Source: Ardenticatenaceae bacterium
GTDB lineage: Bacteria; Chloroflexota; Anaerolineae; Promineifilales; Promineifilaceae
Assembly (NCBI GenBank): GCA_020634395.1
Contig: JACKBU010000007.1
Location: forward strand, 106,134-170,133
Length of the DNA stretch: 64,000 nucleotides
Direction: 5' to 3'
The notes under the pieces were generated by a model. That model searched no databases. It had not been told where the DNA came from and saw nothing but the letters and a program-made list of their open reading frames with translations. Shown piece after piece: positions 8,575 through 17,029 of the stretch (the stretch's first letter is position 1; each line of letters starts with the position of its first letter). The position numbers were made by a program, and so were the translations under genes.

Positions 8575-11239
8575 ACGCCTTAAACCCCTCAATCAACCGC
8601 AGTAAATCCGCCTTTTGGAACGGCTTCGACAAAAAGCCATCTGCGCCAACGGCCTGCGCCTGCGCCTCGTCTTCTTGCTGTGCGGCGGCGGTGAACATGA
8701 TGACGGGGATGTTTTTGGTGTTTACGTTGCCTTTCAATGTCTTGCAGACATCGTACCCGGAAATGCCCGGCATCCAGGCATCCAGCAAAATGAGGCTGGG
8801 GCGCTCGCTAAAGGCCGCTTTCAGCCCGGTGCCGCTGGTCTGGGCGCTGATGACGTCGTAATGTTCTTGCAGCATGCGTGTCGTCACAGCAATGGCGTCT
8901 ACTTCATCATCTATAATCAGGATTTTGGGGGTACGGCCGTTCATCATGCTGGCTTTGGCGGTGGGGTCGGCCGGGGCAAAGGTGGCGGCTTTGAATACTT
9001 CAGGAGCCGGAGTGGGGGCAACGGCCGTCTGCCCATCCATCGCCGGCAGCAGCACATGAAACGTCGAACCCTGCCCATACACACTTTCCACCCACACCTG
9101 CCCGCCGTGCGCCTCCACAATCCCCTTCACAATGGGCAGCCCCAGCCCCGTGCCCCCCGCCATAAACGCATCCTTGCCCGTTTTATGCTTCGTCACATCT
9201 CCGGCCGTATAAAAGCGGCTAAAAATCTTATCCAAATGCTGCGGCTCAATGCCAATGCCATCATCCTGCACCGTCAGGTGCACCCGCCCGACCTCGGCCA
9301 CTGCCGCTATGTGAATATGCCCCCCATCCGACGTGTACTTGATCGCATTCCCCAACAAATTCACCGCCACCTGCGCCACCCGGTCGCGGTCGGCAAACAG
9401 CGGTGGCAAATCTGGGGCCACATCCAGCGTCAGCGTGTGGCCGCGCCGCTCAACACTCGGCTTCTGCTCTGCCACAATCTCCGCCAGCAGCGTACCCATG
9501 TCAAACTGCTCCTGATGCAGCGCCAGCTTATTCTCCTCCATGCGCGACAGGTCAAGCAGCTCCGTCACAATCCGCGCCAGCCGCGTCGTATTGCGCGACA
9601 CCGTATCCAACATCTCCTGCTGCTCACTGTTAATCGGCCCCGCATCCCCCTCGCGCAGCAAATCCACAAAGCCGCGAATGGCAATGAGCGGCGTGCGCAA
9701 TTCGTGCGAAGCCATCGAAATAAACTGCGACTTCAACCCGTCCAGCTTCATCAATTCCGCATTGGCCGTCTCAATTTCGCCAATTTTATGCTGCAAATCA
9801 TCGGCCATCTGGTTAAAGGTTTGCGCCAACTGCTCAATTTCATCGCCCGACTTCACCTGAATGCGGTGCGTCAATTCCCCCGCGCCTACGCGCCGCGACC
9901 CCTCCTGCAACTGGCTGATGGGCGTGGAGATGCTGCGGGCAAACACAATCGCCAGCGGCGCAATCGCCAACATGATGAGGCCCACAGTTAGCAAAAGCGT
10001 GCGCATATAATCTTGCGAGCGCCCTTCAACCTCTTGCTGCACAGTTTGCATATTTTGTTCAATTTGCGCGTTGGTGTTCAGCGCCGGGGCAATTACTTCG
10101 TTAATGGGCACCACAATGCCCACGCTCCAGTTGGTCAACTCTACCGGGCTGTAGGCGAAGAAATAGGAGGTGTCGGCGGCGGAGGTGTAGGTTGTAATGG
10201 CGGCCTGGCCGGACAGCATGTCATTGATGATGCCCTGAAAAGCGAGGTCGCCGCTGTCGGTAAGGTAGAAGGAAAATTCTTCGTCATTGCCAAAGTCCCC
10301 TTCCAGGCTGCCGGTAAAGCCCAGGAAATCGGCGGCGCGTTCGGGGAAGGCAATGGCCTGCCCGCTGTCGGACATGAGGAAGGCGAAGCCGGTTTGCTCA
10401 ATTTGCACATCAATGATGTCGGCGATCATTTTGCCCAGGGTGATGTCTATGCCCACCACGCCTTTAAGTGTGTCATTCTGGTAAACGGGGGCGATGCTGG
10501 AGACCATCCAGCCCAGCCCGGCAGGGTCCCAGTAGAGTTCGGTCCACACGGGTTGGCGTTCGGGGTTGTTGGTTTCGTTTGCCAAAAAGTAGAAGTCGAA
10601 TACGGTTACGTCTATGTCGCTGGCGAATTGGTTGGGGGCGTTTACCCACAGGTATTGGCCTTCGATGAAGGGCATGCCACGGGTGATCTGGCTGGCGGTG
10701 TTGAGGTAGAGCTGTACGGCGTAGGGGTTGTTGGCAGCGATGCTGCGAAATTTTACGTCGAGGAATTCGGTGAGGTGGATTTCGTCCATGAGGGTGGGGG
10801 GGATACGGCCGTTTTCATCTAACCCTGAACTAAAAATAGCCAGCCACGAATTCTCATTCTCCTCCAAACTGCCAAACACGCCGTTGGGCGCAAAGCCATA
10901 GACACTGGGGGCAGGATACTGCCCTACGCTGTCGGCATGGTTGTATAAAAAGGCGGCGAACATTGCCAGTTCGCTGGTGTCTGCTTCCACGCGGGTCAAA
11001 ATTTCATTGATGTCTTTGGCGACGCTTTGGGTGCGGTCATACAAATCAATCTCTTTTTCCCGCGACAGCGCGGCCATACTATCCGACATCGCCAGCGTCG
11101 CAATTTCCCGATTCGCCTCGGTGGAAATGTCGGTGATGTTGCGGCTGCTCAGGTAGCCGCGATAGCCGATGACAACGACGGGAATGGTGGAAGTGGCAAT
11201 GAGGATGATCAGGAGTTTGGTGGAGATGCGCAGTTTCAT
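8573..11239 (-). CDS. Membrane sensor histidine kinase: Cache-like sensor-HAMP-HisKA-HATPase-REC
   Basis: The 888-residue protein has a first membrane helix (residues about 8-27), a large extracytoplasmic domain (about 28-410) resembling double-Cache sensors, a second helix (LLLTVGLIMLAIAPLAIVFA), a HAMP linker (about 440-490), a phosphoacceptor domain with His512 (ASHELRTPLIAIRGF), an HATPase domain (GGTGLGLPIVKGIVEAHGG) and a C-terminal receiver with Asp820 (LLDAWMPGISG). Cache domains usually bind small extracellular ligands; the ligand is unknown. It is transcribed with the hybrid kinase downstream and is a plausible donor to that protein's N-terminal receiver. Start ATG 11239 gives a standard positive-then-hydrophobic N-terminus. 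Confidence 0.95.
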   Translation of the reverse strand: MKLRISTKLLIILIATSTIPVVVIGYRGYLSSRNITDISTEANREIATLAMSDSMAALSREKEIDLYDRTQSVAKDINEILTRVEADTSELAMFAAFLYNHADSVGQYPAPSVYGFAPNGVFGSLEENENSWLAIFSSGLDENGRIPPTLMDEIHLTEFLDVKFRSIAANNPYAVQLYLNTASQITRGMPFIEGQYLWVNAPNQFASDIDVTVFDFYFLANETNNPERQPVWTELYWDPAGLGWMVSSIAPVYQNDTLKGVVGIDITLGKMIADIIDVQIEQTGFAFLMSDSGQAIAFPERAADFLGFTGSLEGDFGNDEEFSFYLTDSGDLAFQGIINDMLSGQAAITTYTSAADTSYFFAYSPVELTNWSVGIVVPINEVIAPALNTNAQIEQNMQTVQQEVEGRSQDYMRTLLLTVGLIMLAIAPLAIVFARSISTPISQLQEGSRRVGAGELTHRIQVKSGDEIEQLAQTFNQMADDLQHKIGEIETANAELMKLDGLKSQFISMASHELRTPLIAIRGFVDLLREGDAGPINSEQQEMLDTVSRNTTRLARIVTELLDLSRMEENKLALHQEQFDMGTLLAEIVAEQKPSVERRGHTLTLDVAPDLPPLFADRDRVAQVAVNLLGNAIKYTSDGGHIHIAAVAEVGRVHLTVQDDGIGIEPQHLDKIFSRFYTAGDVTKHKTGKDAFMAGGTGLGLPIVKGIVEAHGGQVWVESVYGQGSTFHVLLPAMDGQTAVAPTPAPEVFKAATFAPADPTAKASMMNGRTPKILIIDDEVDAIAVTTRMLQEHYDVISAQTSGTGLKAAFSERPSLILLDAWMPGISGYDVCKTLKGNVNTKNIPVIMFTAAAQQEDEAQAQAVGADGFLSKPFQKADLLRLIEGFKA

Positions 11240-11344
11240 GAGGTTCCTTTTTCGCGCTATTAGTATCCGTTACCCGAAGTCCGTATTCCGTTTTCCGACA
11301 TACTTTCCAGAGGTAGAGCCTGCGGATTACCGAATACGGATACT

Positions 11345-11377
11345 AGAAACCGGATTTTTGGAAATACTCCGGTTTCT
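11345..11377. repeat. AGAAACC...GGTTTCT palindromic repeat
   Basis: AGAAACCGGA (11345-11354) pairs with TCCGGTTTCT (11368-11377) in the gap between the receiver and the membrane kinase. It belongs to a family seen at 16997, 36758 and 40676. The rest of the gap (11240-11344) holds an imperfect inverted pair AGTATCCGT...ACGGATACT and heptamer-like CCGTATT/CCGTTTT repeats. Confidence 0.7.
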
Positions 11378-11386
11378 AAAAGGTTT

Positions 11387-11767
11387 CTAGCCCAAAAACT
11401 GCTCTACCGTCGCCAGCAGTTCGTGGGAGCTGGTGGGCTTGGTGAGGAAGCCGTTGGCTCCTTCTTGCTCGGCGTGCAGCCTGTCTTGGCTTTGCCCGCT
11501 GGCGGTGAGCATGATGACGGGTAGATTGTGGTAGCGGGGGTTGGCCCGCAGCAGTTTGAGCAGGGTAATGCCGTCAATTTCGGGCATCGAGACGTCGGCG
11601 ATGATCAGGTCTACGGCCGTTGTGGGGGCAACGGCCGTTTCCGCCAACATCTCCAGCGCCTCCCCACCATGCGTTGCCGCCAGCGCCGTATACCCATGCT
11701 TCTTCAATGTAAACCCCAACGTGCGCCGCACCGTGGGTGAATCATCTACAATCAAAATAGTCGCCAT
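11387..11767 (-). CDS. Stand-alone CheY-like receiver protein
   Basis: The 126-residue protein is a single receiver domain. The acidic pair is Asp8-Asp9 (ILIVDDSPTVRRT), the phosphoacceptor Asp lies in LIIADVSMPEIDG, with a conserved Thr in MLTAS and Lys in FLTKPT. There is no output domain, so it should act by protein contact or as a phosphate shuttle. It lies between the kinases and the partner-switching genes and could connect the two. A short imperfect hairpin (about 11787-11820) separates it from the RsbW-like gene. Confidence 0.93.
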   Translation of the reverse strand: MATILIVDDSPTVRRTLGFTLKKHGYTALAATHGGEALEMLAETAVAPTTAVDLIIADVSMPEIDGITLLKLLRANPRYHNLPVIMLTASGQSQDRLHAEQEGANGFLTKPTSSHELLATVEQFLG

Positions 11768-11818
11768 ACGTCTCTCTCCGTCAAAAGAGATGTGTCAAAT
11801 CTGCAAGGTTTGACTCAT

Positions 11819-12301
11819 CTACTGTAATACCTTCGTCAACTGCCACACATTTTGCCCGGCCTGCCCGGCATACAACACCTCATCCATTAACTGCCGAATG
11901 AGAAAAATACCGCGCCCGCGCTCCTGGTCAATGCCCGGCTCGGCCACATGCAGCAGACGATAGGCCGCACCGTCGGCCGTTTCCACCGTTTCCCATTGAG
12001 TCGTCAAAGGCCAATTCAGGGTGTGCGGGTCAAAGAAACGGCCGTTATCCGCCACCCGCGCCCGCACCGCCTCCCCATTTGCTTGCACCTGCACCCGAAT
12101 ACGCGCCTCATCCGGCATGGCCCCCGCTTCCTGGGGATAAGCATGGTCAATGGCATTGGCGCATACTTCATGCACGGCTAACTGCACCGCATAAGCCAGC
12201 GTCGCATCGCCCACCAGCTCCACAAATGAGGAAACGGCCGTGCCCAACACACTCAAAAACTTATGCTCCGCCGGAATATCCAGCCCCATGCTTGCCGTCA
12301 T
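11819..12301 (-). CDS. RsbW-like serine-protein kinase / anti-sigma factor
   Basis: Start placed at ATG 12301 because it overlaps the TGA of the PHP-STAS gene (ATGA); the frame is open further upstream but only as antisense of that gene. The 160-residue protein is a GHKL ATPase of the RsbW/SpoIIAB class, with an N-box (HEVCANAIDHAY), a G1-type motif (VADNGRFFD) and a glycine loop (ERGRGIFLIRQLMDEV). Such proteins phosphorylate a Ser or Thr in STAS partners and sequester a sigma factor or other target. It is the only such kinase in the cluster, facing four STAS domains. Confidence 0.9.
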   Translation of the reverse strand: MTASMGLDIPAEHKFLSVLGTAVSSFVELVGDATLAYAVQLAVHEVCANAIDHAYPQEAGAMPDEARIRVQVQANGEAVRARVADNGRFFDPHTLNWPLTTQWETVETADGAAYRLLHVAEPGIDQERGRGIFLIRQLMDEVLYAGQAGQNVWQLTKVLQ

Positions 12302-13413
12302 GAAACACTCCTTGCCGCGCTCGCTTCCAAACGCGCCGGCCACTCTTGCGGCAAACGTCCCACCGCTTCTTCCAATGTATCATACAGCGAAAAAACCTTG
12401 TCCAGCCGCACCAACTGCAAACTGCGCCGCACGGCCTCTTGGGCGCAGCACAACGAAACAGACCCGCCAATTTCACGCGCCCGCTTTTGCAAAGCCACAA
12501 TCGCCCCCAGCCCAGCGCTGTCTACAAAGGAAACGGCCGTCATATTCACCAGCAAATACGGCCGTCCCCCCGCCAACAAACGCGCCCCCTCCCGCTTCAA
12601 CAAATCCGCATTCGCCCGCACCAACTGCCCCTGGCAGTGCAGCGCCGCCGCCACCGGCCGATACTCCGTCACATCCACCGTCAAATCAGGCGCGGCATGG
12701 CGATAATGCTGGTCGTTCGGCAAAAAAATGGGCGCTTGCCGCCGCCGAATTAGATGCAGCGCCACTTGCAGCACCGCAATCAGCCCATTCACGCGGCCCC
12801 CGTCGCGCACCTGTTTTTGCTCAACCGCACGTCGGAAATCAACGGCCGTGCGCCCCTCAAACCACGTATACGTCTTCCCCACCATCGTCAAATAATGCGC
12901 ATCGCTGCTGCCCAACGTCGCATGGCCCGCGTGCCGCCGGTTAAACCACGCCGTCAACCAATTCGCATACAACTCCGTCGGCACAGAACTCCGCGCCTCC
13001 ACCCCATCCAGCGGCAGCTCCGCAATCAAACGCCCCACCCCATGAAAATCCGTAAACGGCAGCAAATGCGTAAACGGATGCGCCGCCACCGCCAGCCCCC
13101 CCTGCGCATGAATCGCCGCCACCGTATCCGCCGCGCTCATATTCATGGGAATATCCTCCTGCAAAAACAACCCCAAAATATGCCCTTGCGCCGAACTCAC
13201 CTCCACCCCCATAATCACATCCAACTCGCGGAAATCATGCCGATGCCGCCGCCAATAATCATAAGCCACCCGCGCCCCATCAATCGTATTGTGGTCTGTA
13301 ATCGCAATCACGCTCAAATCCGTCTGCGTCAGCACATAATTCACCACCGCTTCCGGCTCATTCAACCCATCGCTAAACGTCGTATGAATATGAACATCCG
13401 CCTTACTTCGCAT
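12298..13413 (-). CDS. PHP-domain phosphoesterase fused to a C-terminal STAS domain
   Basis: ATG 13413 overlaps the TGA of the upstream phosphatase gene (TGATG); a GTG at 13416 is the alternative. Residues about 5-230 form a PHP domain with the metal-binding pattern HIHTTFSDG, ITDHN, GVEVSS, AAHPF and SSDAH. PHP enzymes hydrolyse phosphoesters using two or three metals. Residues about 255-365 form a STAS domain with the canonical phosphoacceptor loop FVDSAGLGAIVAL. A STAS domain on a PHP enzyme is unusual. The simplest inference is that binding of the RsbW-like kinase, or Ser phosphorylation, regulates the phosphoesterase or delivers it to a partner. The natural substrate is unknown. Confidence 0.9.
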   Translation of the reverse strand: MRSKADVHIHTTFSDGLNEPEAVVNYVLTQTDLSVIAITDHNTIDGARVAYDYWRRHRHDFRELDVIMGVEVSSAQGHILGLFLQEDIPMNMSAADTVAAIHAQGGLAVAAHPFTHLLPFTDFHGVGRLIAELPLDGVEARSSVPTELYANWLTAWFNRRHAGHATLGSSDAHYLTMVGKTYTWFEGRTAVDFRRAVEQKQVRDGGRVNGLIAVLQVALHLIRRRQAPIFLPNDQHYRHAAPDLTVDVTEYRPVAAALHCQGQLVRANADLLKREGARLLAGGRPYLLVNMTAVSFVDSAGLGAIVALQKRAREIGGSVSLCCAQEAVRRSLQLVRLDKVFSLYDTLEEAVGRLPQEWPARLEASAARSVS

Positions 13414-14930
13414 CACGCCACACCCTTTACCACAATCAACGTCTGATCATCATCTTGCATATGCCCGGCGGCAAAATCGGCAACGGCCGTATACAACACC
13501 CCCGCAATCTCCGCCGCCGACCTATGACAGTTAGCCTGCACCAAATCCAACAGCCGCTCATACCCAAAAAAGCCGCTGTCCAAACTACGCGCCTCATTAA
13601 ACCCATCCGTCGCCACCACCAACACATCCCCCGCGCCAAACGCCAACCGCTGATTCAGCGCCAAATTCTCCGGCAGCACACCCACGGCCGTACCATCCGC
13701 CTCCAACAGCCGCGCCGCCCCCCCCGCCGGACAAAAAACCACCGGCGAATGCCCCGCATTCGCATACGTCAGACAACGCCGCGCCGCATCATACTGCCCC
13801 ACAAACACCGTCGCAAACATCGTCACTTCCGTAAAATCATCATACAAATCCCGATTCGCCCGATCCAACAACGACTGCGGCGTCGGCGTCGCATCAAACT
13901 TGCCCGCCCCGCGCAGCACCGTGCGAATCATCGTCATCAGCAGCGCCGACGACACCCCCTTACCCGACACATCGCCCACCGTAAAAATCAACGGCCGTCC
14001 CGCCTCCACAATAAAATCAAAAAAATCACCCCCCACCTGCAAAGCCGGCAGCGAAGACGCAAACAAATCCAGCCCCAGCACACGCGGCGGCTTCTGCGGC
14101 AGCAGTTGCAACTGCACCTCCTGCGCCATCCGCATCTCCGTTTGCAGCCGCGCCTGCATCAACGTCTCATGCAGCAGCAGCGCATTCTCAACTTGCGCCC
14201 CCGCCTGCTCCGCAATCGCCCGAATCAACTTCAAATCCGGCGACTGAAAATCCCCCAACTGCCGATTTACAAAACCCAACGCCGCCAAAACCTCGCCACG
14301 CACCTGCACCGGAACCACCAACAGATTCCGCGCACCCGGCGGCAGCAGCCCCGCCACATCCGCCCCTTGCAGCAGCAATTCACCCCCCGTCGCCTGCGCC
14401 TGCGCAAACAAAGCCAGCATCTGCGCCTCTGCCAACGCGCAACCAGGGTGACAAACCACCAACTGCGGCCACTCCGGCGGCGCCTGCAACACCGCAAACG
14501 AACTATCCACCTTCACCAGCCGCGCCACCTCCGCCACCACCGATTGCAGCGTATCCGGCACCTCCAAATGGCTGCGCGTCGAGCGCGTCAGATCATACAA
14601 AGCCAGCAATTGATCTTGCGTCTCAATCAACTCGCCCGTCATCATTTCCAGCTCAAATTCCAGATTGACAGCCTGGCTGAGAAACTGCGCGTCCGCCTGC
14701 AAACGCGGCCCATCCGCCGCGCCGCCGCCGCAAAGACCCAACTCTAAAGACGGCCCTACCGCCGTCGCCATCTCCGCCACAACATCCGGCTGCGCAACCT
14801 CCGCCGCCTGCGGCCAACGCCAAACCACCTCGCCATCGGCGCGTAGACACAGCCCGCTGGCGCCACGCGCCAACCATGCTCGCCCCAACTGCGCCAACTG
14901 CTCCGCTTGCGACTCCCAAAAATTAAACAT
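13413..14930 (-). CDS. RsbU/SpoIIE-type PP2C serine phosphatase with GAF domain
   Basis: ATG 14930 is preferred because TTGGGA lies six bases upstream; ATG 14936 is an alternative adding two residues. Residues up to about 120 are poorly characterised. A GAF domain follows (about 125-280), then a short coiled coil and a C-terminal SpoIIE/PP2C domain with GGDFFDF, TVGDVSGKGVSSALLM, YANAGHSP, ATDGFNEAR and DDDQTLIVV, which carry the metal-binding aspartates. RsbU-type phosphatases dephosphorylate STAS proteins and so reverse the RsbW kinase. The GAF domain is the likely signal input. The 3' end overlaps the PHP-STAS start. Confidence 0.93.
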   Translation of the reverse strand: MFNFWESQAEQLAQLGRAWLARGASGLCLRADGEVVWRWPQAAEVAQPDVVAEMATAVGPSLELGLCGGGAADGPRLQADAQFLSQAVNLEFELEMMTGELIETQDQLLALYDLTRSTRSHLEVPDTLQSVVAEVARLVKVDSSFAVLQAPPEWPQLVVCHPGCALAEAQMLALFAQAQATGGELLLQGADVAGLLPPGARNLLVVPVQVRGEVLAALGFVNRQLGDFQSPDLKLIRAIAEQAGAQVENALLLHETLMQARLQTEMRMAQEVQLQLLPQKPPRVLGLDLFASSLPALQVGGDFFDFIVEAGRPLIFTVGDVSGKGVSSALLMTMIRTVLRGAGKFDATPTPQSLLDRANRDLYDDFTEVTMFATVFVGQYDAARRCLTYANAGHSPVVFCPAGGAARLLEADGTAVGVLPENLALNQRLAFGAGDVLVVATDGFNEARSLDSGFFGYERLLDLVQANCHRSAAEIAGVLYTAVADFAAGHMQDDDQTLIVVKGVA

Positions 14931-14945
14931 TATCATTCCCAACCA

Positions 14946-14977
14946 GGAACCGCGTTCTTCAGAAAGAACGCGGTTCC
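14946..14977. repeat. Perfect 14-bp inverted repeat after the STAS gene
   Basis: GGAACCGCGTTCTT (14946-14959) and AAGAACGCGGTTCC (14964-14977) pair without mismatch around a 4-base loop. The hairpin begins directly after the STAS stop codon and ends shortly before the phosphatase start. It lacks a T-tract, so it may limit read-through or protect the mRNA end rather than terminate. Confidence 0.75.
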
Positions 14978-15313
14978 TTAATCAAACGCCTGCACCGCCG
15001 CCTGCTCATCGGCAAAAATGGCAAACGCCTTATCCAGCCGCGTCAGCTCAAAAACCATGCGCACCGGCTGCTGCAACGCGCACAAATGCAAATCGCCAGC
15101 TTGCTGCCGCGCCCGTTTCATGCCCATCACCAGCGTCGCCAGCGCCGTCGAATCAATAAAGGTCACGCCCGCCAGGTTCACCGCCAGCCGCGCCGGACTC
15201 GCCGCCGTCGCCTCTTCCAGCCACGCCCGCACCTGCCCCGTTTGGTAAGAATCAAAACGGCCGTGCAGCGCCAACACCGCCACATCACCCTCAAATCGCA
15301 CTTTTTGTTCCAT
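14978..15313 (-). CDS. Single-domain STAS anti-anti-sigma protein (RsbV/SpoIIAA-like)
   Basis: The 111-residue protein is one STAS domain with the phosphoacceptor loop FIDSTALATLVM. RsbV-type proteins are phosphorylated by RsbW, dephosphorylated by RsbU, and when unphosphorylated bind RsbW and release its client. It is the first gene of the phosphatase, PHP-STAS and RsbW group, separated from the phosphatase only by a hairpin. The upstream gap (15314-15380) contains heptamer repeats of the type ACGTGAA. Confidence 0.93.
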   Translation of the reverse strand: MEQKVRFEGDVAVLALHGRFDSYQTGQVRAWLEEATAASPARLAVNLAGVTFIDSTALATLVMGMKRARQQAGDLHLCALQQPVRMVFELTRLDKAFAIFADEQAAVQAFD

Positions 15314-15380
15314 AACACATCTCCCAGTTAACTAAAAAATCTGACGTGAAAAGTGAAACGTGATACGTGACAGCTTTTTT

Positions 15381-16994
15381 TCACGCTTTGCGCTTCACGC
15401 CCCATACCCACCGCCCCAAAATCTTCACATCCTCGCGCCAACTGCGCGTGGCGGCATAATACGTATCAGCCATCAACACCTCATCCAGGCTGGCCGACGG
15501 CGCAGTTTGTACCGCCCACAGGCCGGTCAGCCCGGCGGGGCAGGCATAGCGCTGCCGCTGCCATTCCTCCGTCACCTGTGCCGCCTCATCCGGCGTCAGC
15601 GGCTTCACGCCCACCAACGCCAAATCGCCGCGCAGCACATGCCACAACTCCGGCAGCCGGTGCAGCCCCCAACGCGCCAACCGCCCATCCGCCCGTGCCG
15701 CAAAGCGCCGCAGCGTAAAAGAAGCTGGCTGCGCGTCGCCGCGCCGCGCCCCCACCACCTCTTGATTGGTGAACAAGTGGCCGTTTTGCACCCAGGCGGC
15801 AATGCCCAACAGCAGCAGCAGCGGCCACAGCCAAAACAGCAGCAGCGCGGCGGCGGCCATATCCGCCAGCCGCCCCGCATCCACGCCCACCGCCAACGCG
15901 CTGGATTCGCCCAGCAGGAATGCGTCGGTAACGGCCGTACTCTCCTCCGTTTGCGCATCAATCAGCGTTTGCCCCTGCACCACCCGCCCCGACACATTCA
16001 CCAACTGCCCAATATATGTACGCGGCAGCGCCGTACTGTGCTGCACCGTCGCCTCATCATCAATCACCACGCCCGACCCAATGACCGCATACGGCCCCAG
16101 TTCCACCTCGCGCCCAATGCGGCAGTTATCGCCCAGCAGCACCGGTGGCCTAACGCGCACCGTGGGATGGATCACATTTTGCTTGCCCACCCACACGCCC
16201 TGGCCCATGCGGTTGCCATCCAGCGTGGGGTAACGCAGCGCCGCCCCGCCCTGCGGCAGTTGGGCAAGGCGCGGCCCGCCATCTGCCTGCCCTGCGGCCA
16301 TGGCGCTGTCCAAATAAGCCGCCTGCGCCGCCTGATAATCGGCAAAAGTGCGCAGCGGATTGCAGTAGCCGTGCGTTTGCCAGCCATATACGGCCACGCC
16401 GGCGGCCAGCAATTCCGGCAGCGTGTCGGCGGCTAAACTGCGCCGGGTTTGCGCGGGGATGTGCGCCAGCAGCCCCGGCTCGACCAGGTACGCGCCGCTA
16501 AAGGTCAGGCGCGGCCCGTCCAGCGGCTCGGCGCTGATGGCGCCGTTGGGGTGCAGCCACACTGCGAGCTGGTCTTCGTCGTTGGCGGGGCGCAGCACGG
16601 CCGTTACCAGCCCCCCATGCGCCTGATGAAAACGAGCGACGGCCGTTACGTCCACATCTACAATGGCGTCGCCCGGCAGCAGCAGCGTTGTCGTCGTTAC
16701 ATGGCTGGCCGCCCATTTCAAGGCCCCAGCATCACCCCAGCCCTCGCGCTGCAACAAATAATCTAACTGTACGCCCCAGCGGGCGCCATTGGCAAAGTAC
16801 GCCTCAATTTGCTCGCCGCGCTCAAACAGGCTGACGGCCATGCGCTTGAAGCCCTGCCGCGCCAACGCCTCTACCGCCAACGCCAACACCGGCCGGTTTG
16901 CCACCGGCAGCATGGGGGCGGGGATTTGCGCCGTCAACGGCCGTAATTTTTCCGTTTCTCCAGTTGCAATGAGTAATGCGTCCATGTCGCTCAC
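15381..16994 (-). CDS. Nucleotidyltransferase-like / sugar-phosphate transferase-like fusion, probably catalytically impaired
   Basis: The 537-residue protein begins with a sugar nucleotidyltransferase fold (about 1-235), followed by left-handed beta-helix hexapeptides (about 255-330), a hydrophobic segment (about 375-400) and a region resembling bacterial sugar (polyprenyl-phosphate) transferases (about 415-537: LPELWHVLRGDLALVGVKPL). Key residues are altered. The usual GGxGTRL...PKPM signature reads IATGETEKLRPL...PAPM. The Asp-Glu catalytic dyad before LPQL reads His-Arg. By contrast the separate transferase at 18620-19348 keeps DELPQL. A regulatory or scaffold role is therefore more likely than catalysis. 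It is transcribed with the STAS-bearing genes. Confidence 0.75.
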   Translation of the reverse strand: MSDMDALLIATGETEKLRPLTAQIPAPMLPVANRPVLALAVEALARQGFKRMAVSLFERGEQIEAYFANGARWGVQLDYLLQREGWGDAGALKWAASHVTTTTLLLPGDAIVDVDVTAVARFHQAHGGLVTAVLRPANDEDQLAVWLHPNGAISAEPLDGPRLTFSGAYLVEPGLLAHIPAQTRRSLAADTLPELLAAGVAVYGWQTHGYCNPLRTFADYQAAQAAYLDSAMAAGQADGGPRLAQLPQGGAALRYPTLDGNRMGQGVWVGKQNVIHPTVRVRPPVLLGDNCRIGREVELGPYAVIGSGVVIDDEATVQHSTALPRTYIGQLVNVSGRVVQGQTLIDAQTEESTAVTDAFLLGESSALAVGVDAGRLADMAAAALLLFWLWPLLLLLGIAAWVQNGHLFTNQEVVGARRGDAQPASFTLRRFAARADGRLARWGLHRLPELWHVLRGDLALVGVKPLTPDEAAQVTEEWQRQRYACPAGLTGLWAVQTAPSASLDEVLMADTYYAATRSWREDVKILGRWVWGVKRKA

Positions 16995-16996
16995 TT

Positions 16997-17029
16997 AGAA
17001 ACCGGGTTTTTTCAAAGAACCTGGTTTCT
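16997..17029. repeat. AGAAACC...GGTTTCT palindromic repeat
   Basis: AGAAACCGGGTT (16997-17008) pairs with AACCTGGTTTCT (17018-17029) with one mismatch. It fills the gap between two polysaccharide genes and belongs to a dispersed family also found at 11345, 36758 and 40676. Confidence 0.75.

Noticed and set aside
8615..9991. 458-codon plus-strand open frame opposite the membrane kinase
   Set aside because: Arg/Gln/His-rich translation typical of antisense of GC-rich genes; the minus strand encodes complete HATPase and receiver domains.
13455..14747. 430-codon plus-strand open frame opposite the RsbU-type phosphatase
   Set aside because: Extremely Arg/Gln-rich antisense frame without domain features; the phosphatase motifs on the minus strand are clear.
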